Source: an uncultured Actinomycetes bacterium (GTDB taxonomy: Bacteria > Actinomycetota > Actinomycetes > S36-B12). Taken from it: 37,701 bases of DNA. The notes under the pieces are model-generated. The model was not told the DNA's origin, ran no database searches, and saw only the letters and a list, made by a program, of their open reading frames with translations. Positions 30,846 through 37,701 of the stretch are shown here, piece by piece. A program made the position numbers and the translations under genes. The stretch covers positions 1 through 37,701 of the forward strand of contig CAJBZP010000016.1 of the NCBI GenBank assembly GCA_903960135.1, read 5' to 3'. Every line of letters begins with the position of its first letter. Position 1 is the stretch's first letter.

Positions 30846-31413
30846 CAAGGCTTTCCTTACCAGCCGCTCACCCTCATAGGTGAACTTTTGTCACATCTGT
30901 ATTGTTCATCCCCACGTTACCCACACCTGTGGATGGTTGTTGTGGATATCACTGTGGATAACTGGCCCAGAATGTCCGTTTTGGCGCCCTGTCCCCACTA
31001 GTGGACAGCCTGTGGATAAATAGCTTTTTGGAACTGGATCCCTTTCTTAACTTGGGGACAACATTGGAGCAAATGTTCCTTCCCCTGTCAGTTCCTGAAA
31101 CTTATCCACTCCCGTCCACAACTAAAGCCATTTGGCCCTCAGGCCATCCACAGCCTGCATCCAGCCGACCGCGGGTGAAAGTCGGTTTTCCCCAGTTTCC
31201 ACAGCACCTACTACTACGACTACTTATAACTTAATTGGAATTACAAACCATCATTACCTCAAGGCCGGTGGATAACCCAACCAGGAGTGCAGTGCCCACA
31301 GGGATGCACCTTCCACTAGTGATCTGCCCCTGCGCCTGACACACTGGGCCCCTGCACCCATGGATTAGTTGATCCTGGTGGCTTAACTGCTGGTGTCTGA
31401 TCTGGAGGAGATC
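30846..31413. other. oriC: Replication origin oriC (dnaA-dnaN intergenic region)
   Basis: This 568-base gene-free region between dnaA and dnaN contains two perfect DnaA boxes TGTGGATAA (30953-30961 and 31011-31019). One-mismatch sites are TGTGGATAT (30941-30949), TTATCCACT (31102-31110) and GGTGGATAA (31267-31275). Weaker sites include TGTGGATGG (30928), CCGTCCACA (31112), CCATCCACA (31144) and GTTTCCACA (31195). An AT-rich stretch (31208-31258) follows the last of these. A palindrome lies at 30989-31008. The upstream boxes read TGTGGATAA on the plus strand, while most right-hand boxes read TTATCCACA, so two opposed clusters are present. Confidence 0.95.
31195..31258. other. DNA unwinding element with DnaA-trio-like repeats
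   Basis: GTTTCCACA (31195-31203, a weak DnaA box) is followed at once by CTACTACTACGACTAC (31208-31223), which is a run of CTA/TAG triplets on the two strands. Next comes the AT-rich TTATAACTTAATTGGAATTA. This order of box, triplet repeat and AT-rich tract is that of the bacterial basal unwinding system described in Bacillus subtilis. Confidence 0.7.
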
Positions 31414-32544
31414 GTGAAGTTTCGGGTAGAGCGTGATGTCCTCGCGGATGCGGTTGCTTGGGCAGCGCGGACTTTGCCAGCCCGCCCGGCGTTACCGGTC
31501 CTAGCGGGGCTAGTTCTAACTGCCGAAGGTGACGCACTAACACTGAGTAGTTTTGACTATGAAGTTTCTGCTCGAGTTGAAATCCCTGTTGCCGTAACCA
31601 CTTCAGGCACCACTTTGGTTTCTGGCCGACTTCTGGCAGACATCGCGCGCTCCCTACCCGCGCAACCAGTGGTAATTGAAAGCGAAGGCACCCGCATCGT
31701 TATAACCTGCGGAAGATCAACATTTACCTTGCCAACATTGCCGGTTGAGGATTATCCGCAATTACCTGCCATGCCAGCCACCTCAGGCACGGTCGAAGGC
31801 TCACTATTTGCAGCCGCGGTGGCACAGGTGGCAATTGCCGCTGGGCGCGATGACACCTTGCCGACACTAACCGGCATTCGGGTTGAAATTGAAGGCGGCA
31901 ACATTGTGTTGGCGGCCACAGATAGATACCGGCTAGCGGTACGCGAATTCACCTGGCAGCCAGATTCACCGAAGATCTCAACAAACGCACTTATCCCAGC
32001 GCGCACACTGGCCGACACCGCAAAAGCACTTGCCTCGGTTGACCAAGTGTTCATTGCCTTAGGTGATGGCGGTGCCGGCGAGGGTTTGATTGGTTTCGAA
32101 GGCAATGGTCGACGCACTACCACCAGGCTCCTTGATGGGGAGTTCCCGAAGTATCGAACACTACTCCCGAGCGAAGCTGCCACGATCGCACTCGTCGACA
32201 CTTCAGAACTCGCCGATGCGGTAAAGCGTGTCTCCTTGGTTGCCGAGCGCAACACACCAGTCAGGTTGGCATTCGAGGGCGCTGAGGTGGTCTTGCGTGC
32301 AGGCACCGGTGATGACGCGCAGGCAAGTGAGGCTGTCGCGTGCAATATCGAAGGTGATGGCTTAGAGATCGCATTCAACCCGACCTACCTGCTTGATGGC
32401 TTGGCTTCGGTGGATCGATCGATAGCGCGATTCTCATTTACCCAAGCGACCAGGCCGGCGGTTTTGACCGGGTTAGCCGAGGCCAGCGACAAACCAAGCG
32501 ATGAGTACCGCTACTTACTTATGCCGGTACGTTTGACTGGCTGA
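31414..32544 (+). CDS. dnaN: DNA polymerase III beta sliding clamp
   Basis: A 376-residue beta clamp that encircles DNA and tethers polymerase III. The track starts at 31393. GTG 31414 is preferred because GGAGGAG lies four bases upstream, and the resulting MKFRVERDVLADAVAWAARTLPARPALPVL matches the usual actinobacterial N-terminus. Three clamp domains can be followed, including LTLSSFDYEVSARV, TGIRVEIEGGNIVLAATDRYRLAVRE and the C-terminal EYRYLLMPVRL, which forms the protein-binding pocket edge. It is separated from recF by two bases. Confidence 0.96.
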   Translation: MKFRVERDVLADAVAWAARTLPARPALPVLAGLVLTAEGDALTLSSFDYEVSARVEIPVAVTTSGTTLVSGRLLADIARSLPAQPVVIESEGTRIVITCGRSTFTLPTLPVEDYPQLPAMPATSGTVEGSLFAAAVAQVAIAAGRDDTLPTLTGIRVEIEGGNIVLAATDRYRLAVREFTWQPDSPKISTNALIPARTLADTAKALASVDQVFIALGDGGAGEGLIGFEGNGRRTTTRLLDGEFPKYRTLLPSEAATIALVDTSELADAVKRVSLVAERNTPVRLAFEGAEVVLRAGTGDDAQASEAVACNIEGDGLEIAFNPTYLLDGLASVDRSIARFSFTQATRPAVLTGLAEASDKPSDEYRYLLMPVRLTG

Positions 32545-32546
32545 TC

Positions 32547-33722
32547 GTGTGGGTGCGGTCACTAAGTCTTACCGATCTGCGCTCTTATGAGCAGGTGGAT
32601 TGCGCACTAGAACGTGGGGTTACCACTTTCGTTGGGCGTAATGGGCAGGGCAAAACCAACTTAGTCGAGGCCATTTGCTATCTAGCGACGTTGGGTAGCC
32701 ATCGGGTCGCCACCGATGCCCCATTAGTACGCACCGGCGCCACCCAAGGGTTCATTCGCTGTGAAGTGGTAAATGATGATCGGGTCATCATGATTGAACT
32801 TGCGATCAGCCCAGGGTCTGCAAATAAAGCAAGGGTTAATCGAACACCCGTACCTAAAGTTCGTGATGTTCTCGGACTACTACGAACCGTGCTGTTTGCG
32901 CCCGAGGACCTAGCCCTCGTTAAAGGCGATCCGAGTGACCGGCGTAAATTCATTGACGACCTATTAGTTCAACGTACCCCGCGGCTTGCTGGCACCCGCA
33001 GTGATTACGAAAGAACGCTCAAGCAACGCAACGCACTACTGAAATCAGCGAGTATCGCGAGGCGAACTGCGGGCACGGAAATGCTGCGGACATTAGAAGT
33101 CTGGGACGAGCAACTCGCGGCAAGTGGGTCTGAGTTGGTAGCTGCTCGTGTCTCATTACTCGCTGACATACTCGGTCTGGCTCGCGAGAAATATGCTTTC
33201 ATTTCAGGTGACGACAACACCCTGCTAGGTCTGACCTACGTCTCATCACTTGGTGCCGATGCACCTGCTGATGGATCTGCCGACGCACCCACCGACCAAG
33301 TAGCGGCGGCTGATCGCGAGGGCTGGCGGTTGGCTATCTTGGAAGCAATCAAGAACAAGCGCGGGGACGAACTTGATCGAGGCCTGACCTTAATCGGGCC
33401 ACATCGCGATGACATCCTGCTAACACTTGGTCAGATGCCGGCGAAAGGCTACGCATCGCACGGTGAATCCTGGTCGATAGCGTTGGCGTTGCGTCTAGCT
33501 GCATTTGAATTGTTACGAGCCGATGGGGTCGACCCCGTGTTGATACTTGATGATGTATTTGCCGAGTTGGACGCCTCACGGCGGCAACGCCTTGCCGAGC
33601 AAGTCGGCACCGCCACCCAAGTAATCATCACAGCCGCGGTGGATATGGATATCCCCGACTCACTACATGGTGTCAGGTTCACCGTAAGCGCGGGCACGGT
33701 CACCTTGCAGGACTCCACATGA
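32547..33722 (+). CDS. recF: DNA replication and repair protein RecF
   Basis: A 391-residue SMC-like ABC ATPase that helps RecOR load RecA at gaps and replication forks. Walker A is GRNGQGKTNLVEAI near residue 30, the ABC signature HGESWSIALALRLA is near 310, and Walker B is VLILDDVFAELDASRRQRL near 330. N-terminal VRSLSLTDLRSYEQV is typical. GTG 32547 follows the dnaN stop after two bases. The stop overlaps dciA by four bases. Confidence 0.96.
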   Translation: MWVRSLSLTDLRSYEQVDCALERGVTTFVGRNGQGKTNLVEAICYLATLGSHRVATDAPLVRTGATQGFIRCEVVNDDRVIMIELAISPGSANKARVNRTPVPKVRDVLGLLRTVLFAPEDLALVKGDPSDRRKFIDDLLVQRTPRLAGTRSDYERTLKQRNALLKSASIARRTAGTEMLRTLEVWDEQLAASGSELVAARVSLLADILGLAREKYAFISGDDNTLLGLTYVSSLGADAPADGSADAPTDQVAAADREGWRLAILEAIKNKRGDELDRGLTLIGPHRDDILLTLGQMPAKGYASHGESWSIALALRLAAFELLRADGVDPVLILDDVFAELDASRRQRLAEQVGTATQVIITAAVDMDIPDSLHGVRFTVSAGTVTLQDST

Positions 33723-34210
33723 GCCCAACCGACGACCAACCACCTGCCAACACACCATCAGATGCTGCCGCGGCAGCTCTACGCCGCGCCACGGCCGGCA
33801 CCGGCACTAAATCTAAAAAGACGACAACCAAGAAGCAGCGGACCAACTACCAGGGGCGAGACCCGCAACTACTTGGCGCCGCCGTTGATGATTTCTTGGT
33901 CGAAAAGGGTTGGGAGCACACCAGTACCGCCGCTGCGCTACTGGCCAACTGGGAGCAGATTGCCGGGCCGGATCTCGCCAGCCATGTGGTGCCCGAGTCC
34001 TTCGTGGACGGTGAGCTGGCGTTAAGGGCCGAGTCCACCTCGTGGGCCACCCAGGTGCGCCTATTACTGCCCCACCTAAGAACGGCTATTACCGAGGCGG
34101 TGGGGTCCGGGGTGGTCAAGAACATCACCGTCGTTGGCCCAACCGCCCCAAGTTGGGTTGCCGGTCCTCGCCGGGTGAAGGGCCGAGGCCCCCGCGACAC
34201 ATACGGCTAA
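33719..34210 (+). CDS. dciA: DciA-type helicase loader (DUF721)
   Basis: A 163-residue DUF721 protein in the place of Rv0004. DciA proteins load or activate the replicative helicase DnaB in bacteria that lack DnaC/DnaI. The first ~55 residues are low-complexity, basic and Ala/Thr-rich (KSKKTTTKKQR), likely disordered. The KH-like core spans about 55-145 with VEKGWEHTSTAAALLANWEQIAGPDLASH and LALRAESTSWATQVRLLLPHL. It overlaps recF by ATGA. Confidence 0.92.
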   Translation: MSPTDDQPPANTPSDAAAAALRRATAGTGTKSKKTTTKKQRTNYQGRDPQLLGAAVDDFLVEKGWEHTSTAAALLANWEQIAGPDLASHVVPESFVDGELALRAESTSWATQVRLLLPHLRTAITEAVGSGVVKNITVVGPTAPSWVAGPRRVKGRGPRDTYG

Positions 34211-34318
34211 ATGCCACCTGAGCACTATCTCAAGCCAAAAACCCCTTTAAACCGGATACCACCTTGGCGACAGGGGGTCAAATGCGGTTACAGGGCCTTC
34301 AGGGGCCGTGCCGAGCAC

Positions 34319-34364
34319 CTGACTGTCGGAAATACCCACTAGAATGTCGGTACTCCGAAGTACC
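34319..34364 (+). promoter_or_regulatory. Candidate gyrB promoter with dyad at the start site
   Basis: TAGAAT (34340-34345) is a strong -10, with CTGACT (34319-34324) as a possible -35 at a short 15-base spacing. A perfect dyad GGTACT-CCGA-AGTACC (34349-34364) lies immediately downstream, across the predicted transcription start. The remaining 34211-34318 holds nothing further I can name. Confidence 0.5.
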
Positions 34365-34441
34365 AAATTCCTTGCTTGGCGACTACCTGCTTGGCCCCGG
34401 TTAACCACAGAGATTTGCTTGTAAAAGGAGGCTTGACCCCC

Positions 34442-36403
34442 GTGTCCTATGACGCCAGCGCGATCACCGTCTTGGAAGGCTTAGACGCCGTTCGCAAGCG
34501 CCCCGGCATGTACATCGGATCCACCGGCGAACGCGGCCTCCACCACCTCGTTTATGAAGTCGTCGACAACTCGGTTGACGAAGCCCTAGCCGGCTATGCC
34601 ACCACGATTGCCGTGACCTTGCTAGCCAACGGTGGGGTCCAGGTAATCGACGACGGCCGCGGGATCCCAGTGGATGAGCACCCAATTGAGAAGAAGCCGG
34701 CGGTCGAGGTGGTCCTTACCGTCCTGCACGCCGGTGGAAAGTTCGGCGGTTCGGGTTACTCGGTCTCAGGTGGGCTGCACGGGGTCGGGGTTTCGGTCGT
34801 CAATGCCTTGTCGAATCGGCTCGATGTCGAAGTCCGACGTGATGGGTTTACCCATCGCCAGTCTTATGACCACGGTGTCCCGATGGCGCCCCTGGCCAAA
34901 GGTGAGGCGGTTAGCACCAGTGGCACCACCGTCACTTTCTGGGCCGACGCTGAAATCTTCGAGACCACGAACTACAACTTCACGACTTTATCGCGCCGAT
35001 TCCAAGAGATGGCGTTCTTAAATAGAGGGCTGACCATCTCCCTAACCGATGAGCGAACAGTAGTTGTCAGTGATACCGATGACGACGACAACGTTGAGCA
35101 AGTGCGAAGCGTCAGTTACTGCTATGAGGGCGGTATTGCCGACTTCGTCCGACACATTAACGCCAGCAAAGGCGTGGCAAATCCCAGTGTTATCTACATC
35201 GAAACTGAAACCGAAGACAAGCGCATGAGCGCTGAAATCGCGATGCAGTGGAACACGACCTATAGCGAGTCGGTCTATACCTTCGCTAACACGATCAACA
35301 CCACCGAAGGTGGCACCCACGAAGAAGGCTTCCGCGCCGCGATGACATCCCTAGTGAACAAATTCGCGCGCGAGTGGGGCATCTTGAAAGAAAAGGACAT
35401 CAACCTCAGCGGCGAAGACATCCGCGAAGGCCTCACGGCGATCGTCAGCGTCAAACTCCTAGAGCCACAATTCGAGGGCCAAACCAAGGGCAAACTCGGT
35501 AATACCGAGATGAAAGCTTTTGTCCAAAAAGTCGTGAACGACCAACTCGGTGCCTGGTTTGAAAAGAATCCCGCCGAGGGCAAAGAGATCGCCCGTAAGT
35601 CGGTTAATGCGGCAACCGCCCGAATCGCAGCCCGCAAGGCCCGTGACCTCGCCCGCAACCGCAAGGGGCTACTAGGTGGCGCCGGGATGCCCGGCAAGCT
35701 AATTGATTGCTCCAGCCGTGAGCCGGAGGATTGCGAGGTTTACATCGTCGAGGGCGACTCCGCCGGTGGCTCGGCTCGTCAAGGCCGCGACCCGAAAACC
35801 CAAGCAATCTTGCCGATCCGCGGCAAGATCCTCAACGTTGAGAAAGCGCGAATCGACAAAGTACTTCAGAACACCGAAGTGCAGGCGCTGGTGTCGGCCT
35901 TCGGTACCGGTGTGCAAGATGATTTCGACATCAACCGGTTGCGCTACCACAAAGTGGTATTGATGGCCGACGCCGATGTCGACGGTCAGCACATTCGCAC
36001 CCTGCTCCTAACCTTGTTGTTCAGATTTATGCGACCACTGGTTGAGCAGGGCTATGTTTTCTTGGCGCAGCCGCCGCTCTACAAAATCAAGTGGTCACGC
36101 GAGGTTGCCGACTTCGCATACTCAGATCGTGAGCGCGATGCACTGATGGAAGCCGGCTTCGCCGCCGGCCGCCGGCTACCCAAAGAAGAAGCGGTCCAGC
36201 GCTATAAGGGCCTTGGCGAGATGAACGCCGACGAACTATGGGAGACAACAATGGATCCCGCTAGGCGGATCCTGCTTCGTGTCACGATCGACGACGCCGC
36301 TCAAGCCGACGAAATGTTCAGTGTGCTGATGGGTGAAGACGTTGAATCACGCCGCAACTTCATTCAACAAAATGCTCGCGACGTCCGTTTCCTCGACATC
36401 TAA
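34442..36403 (+). CDS. gyrB: DNA gyrase subunit B
   Basis: A 653-residue ATPase subunit of gyrase, which introduces negative supercoils. The track starts at 34376. GTG 34442 is chosen because AAGGAGG is ten bases upstream and [28 protein letters not shown] is the normal N-terminus. The GHKL ATP site shows [23 protein letters not shown] and the [14 protein letters not shown] lid. The TOPRIM domain shows [15 protein letters not shown] and DADVDGQHI. The C-terminal [19 protein letters not shown] contacts GyrA. It is 39 bases before gyrA. Confidence 0.97.
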   Translation: MSYDASAITVLEGLDAVRKRPGMYIGSTGERGLHHLVYEVVDNSVDEALAGYATTIAVTLLANGGVQVIDDGRGIPVDEHPIEKKPAVEVVLTVLHAGGKFGGSGYSVSGGLHGVGVSVVNALSNRLDVEVRRDGFTHRQSYDHGVPMAPLAKGEAVSTSGTTVTFWADAEIFETTNYNFTTLSRRFQEMAFLNRGLTISLTDERTVVVSDTDDDDNVEQVRSVSYCYEGGIADFVRHINASKGVANPSVIYIETETEDKRMSAEIAMQWNTTYSESVYTFANTINTTEGGTHEEGFRAAMTSLVNKFAREWGILKEKDINLSGEDIREGLTAIVSVKLLEPQFEGQTKGKLGNTEMKAFVQKVVNDQLGAWFEKNPAEGKEIARKSVNAATARIAARKARDLARNRKGLLGGAGMPGKLIDCSSREPEDCEVYIVEGDSAGGSARQGRDPKTQAILPIRGKILNVEKARIDKVLQNTEVQALVSAFGTGVQDDFDINRLRYHKVVLMADADVDGQHIRTLLLTLLFRFMRPLVEQGYVFLAQPPLYKIKWSREVADFAYSDRERDALMEAGFAAGRRLPKEEAVQRYKGLGEMNADELWETTMDPARRILLRVTIDDAAQADEMFSVLMGEDVESRRNFIQQNARDVRFLDI

Positions 36404-36442
36404 TTGACCTGTTTTTCACTGAACTAACAACGGAGATATTTC

Positions 36443-37701
36443 GTGGCTGACGAGATCGACATCGTAGAAGACGTAGACCCGGGTCAACATGGGCGTATTG
36501 AACCCGTCGACCTCCAAACCGAGATGCAGCGGTCGTACCTCGACTACTCCATGTCGGTGATCGTCTCGCGCGCCCTGCCAGATGTCCGCGACGGTTTGAA
36601 ACCGGTGCACCGCCGCGTGCTCTACGCGATGTACGACGGCGGCTACCGCCCGGATCGTAACTTCTCCAAATCCGCCCGCGTGGTCGGCGACGTCATGGGC
36701 AGTTACCACCCCCATGGCGATAGCGCGATTTATGACGCCTTGGTGCGCCTGGCCCAGCCGTGGTCACTGCGCTACCCACTTGTCCAAGGCCAGGGCAACT
36801 TCGGGTCGCCAGGTAATGACCCGCCCGCTGCCCAGCGTTATACCGAGTGCCGCATGGCCCCACTGGCCATGGAGATGGTGCGCGATATTGACGAGGAGAC
36901 CGTTGATTTCGGCCCGAACTACGACGGCCGCACCCAAGAGCCACTGGTGCTGCCCGCGCGCTTTCCCAACTTGTTGGTAAATGGCAGCGCGGGTATCGCG
37001 GTCGGTATGGCCACCAATATCCCACCGCACAACCTGCGTGAAATTGCGGCCGGTGCCCAGTGGCTACTCGAGCACCCGATGGCAGAGCGCGAGGAGCGCC
37101 AAGCTGCGCTGGTGGAGATCGTTAAAGGCCCCGATTTTCCAACCGGTGCGCTAATTGTTGGCCGTAAGGGCATTGATGATGCATACCGCACGGGGCGTGG
37201 ATCAATCACGATGCGAGCGGTTGTCACGGTTGATGAAGACTCACGCGGTCGGCAGATTCTGATTGTTACTGAGCTGCCTTATCAAGTGAATCCGGACAAC
37301 CTCCTACTTCGCGTCGCCGAACTAGTTGGCGAAGGCAAGCTCACCGGTATCGCCGACGTCCGTGATGATTCGTCCTCCCGTACCGGCATGCGGTTGATCT
37401 TTGAGTTGAAACGCGATGCGGTCGCGCAGGTGGTTTTGAACCAACTCTTCAAGCACACCCAACTTCAAGACAACTTCGGCGCCAATATGTTGGCCCTCGT
37501 TGACGGTGTGCCGCGCACCTTGACCCTTGAGCAATTCATTAGGCATTGGATCACCCACCAGATAGAGGTCATCCAGCGGCGCACGCGTTATCGCCTACGC
37601 AAGGCAGAAGAACGTGCGCATATTCTGCGGGGCTACCTAAAGGCACTCGATGCAATTGATGAGGTCATTGCGCTCATTCGCGCCTCGTCCACGGTGGATG
37701 A
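36443..37701 (+). CDS. gyrA: DNA gyrase subunit A, 3' part beyond window
   Basis: The first ~419 residues of GyrA. It is missing from the ORF track because the frame is open at the window edge. GTG 36443 follows CGGAGATATTTC and gives [24 protein letters not shown]. The quinolone-determining loop reads [13 protein letters not shown], with Ser and Asp at the E. coli 83 and 87 positions, the susceptible configuration. The catalytic tyrosine is in QRYTECRM. GyrA cuts and rejoins the DNA segment in the A2B2 complex. Confidence 0.97.
   Translation, partial: MADEIDIVEDVDPGQHGRIEPVDLQTEMQRSYLDYSMSVIVSRALPDVRDGLKPVHRRVLYAMYDGGYRPDRNFSKSARVVGDVMGSYHPHGDSAIYDALVRLAQPWSLRYPLVQGQGNFGSPGNDPPAAQRYTECRMAPLAMEMVRDIDEETVDFGPNYDGRTQEPLVLPARFPNLLVNGSAGIAVGMATNIPPHNLREIAAGAQWLLEHPMAEREERQAALVEIVKGPDFPTGALIVGRKGIDDAYRTGRGSITMRAVVTVDEDSRGRQILIVTELPYQVNPDNLLLRVAELVGEGKLTGIADVRDDSSSRTGMRLIFELKRDAVAQVVLNQLFKHTQLQDNFGANMLALVDGVPRTLTLEQFIRHWITHQIEVIQRRTRYRLRKAEERAHILRGYLKALDAIDEVIALIRASSTVD

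Noticed and set aside
31752-32378. 208-residue minus-strand ORF opposite dnaN
   Set aside because: It is a Ser/Ala-rich shadow of the beta clamp frame.

Overview
The window is the chromosomal replication-origin region of an actinobacterium of moderate-to-high G+C. The evidence is the gene order: cca, NUDIX, DUF6049, murJ, pseudokinase, sigM, anti-sigma, trxB, trxA, cwlM, then divergently parB, parA, rsmG, jag, yidC, yidD, rnpA, rpmH, and then dnaA, oriC, dnaN, recF, dciA, gyrB, gyrA. From memory this matches the Rv3907c-Rv3924c / Rv0001-Rv0006 order of Mycobacterium tuberculosis almost gene for gene. A PLP aminotransferase and a D-Ala-D-Ala ligase homologue sit between cwlM and parB. The DnaN N-terminus resembles Streptomyces-type DnaN more than the mycobacterial one. 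I cannot place the organism below class level. A free-living, possibly aquatic, actinomycete is only a guess.

Layout. 1-5 kb: a metabolic and transport block made of a nitronate-monooxygenase-like enzyme (cut by the window edge) coupled to a tryptophanase, a 38-residue membrane peptide, an MFS exporter and an unrecognised membrane protein. 5-7.2 kb: a DUF2252 gene and a VapBC-type toxin-antitoxin pair. 7.2-18.4 kb: the conserved envelope and redox block. It holds tRNA maturation (cca), lipid II export (MurJ) with its pseudokinase partner, an ECF sigma/anti-sigma pair, thioredoxin reductase/thioredoxin, and a CwlM-like pseudo-amidase. 18.4-24.1 kb: an accessory-rich junction. It carries an XRE/nucleotidyltransferase pair, the aminotransferase and ddl, an AbiE pair, and then a decayed second copy of the ddl 3' end. 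24.1-29.1 kb: the leftward origin arm, covering chromosome segregation (ParAB with two parS sites), ribosome maturation (RsmG), membrane insertion (YidC/YidD/Jag), RNase P protein and L34. 29.1-37.7 kb: dnaA, oriC, dnaN, recF, dciA, gyrB and the 5' part of gyrA.

How it works together. DnaA melts oriC in the dnaA-dnaN gap. Its boxes, an AT-rich unwinding element and a DnaA-trio-like CTA repeat are visible there. DciA is the expected DnaB helicase loader, DnaN is the clamp, and GyrAB relieves supercoils. ParB loads at parS sites beside parA and rsmG and segregates the new origins. The upstream block links redox and envelope stress signalling (sigM, trxBA with a GGAAC-N18-GTT promoter) to peptidoglycan precursor synthesis and export (CwlM, MurJ, pseudokinase, Ddl).

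The main novelty is accessory. Three unrelated toxin-antitoxin-type modules are lodged at junctions of an otherwise conserved origin-proximal cluster. The AbiE module lies between an intact ddl and a frameshifted, partly deleted copy of the ddl 3' end. Many genes lack a Shine-Dalgarno sequence and have a -10-like hexamer ending 6-8 nt before the start codon, which suggests widespread leaderless transcripts. No rRNA, tRNA, CRISPR array, insertion sequence or integrase was found.
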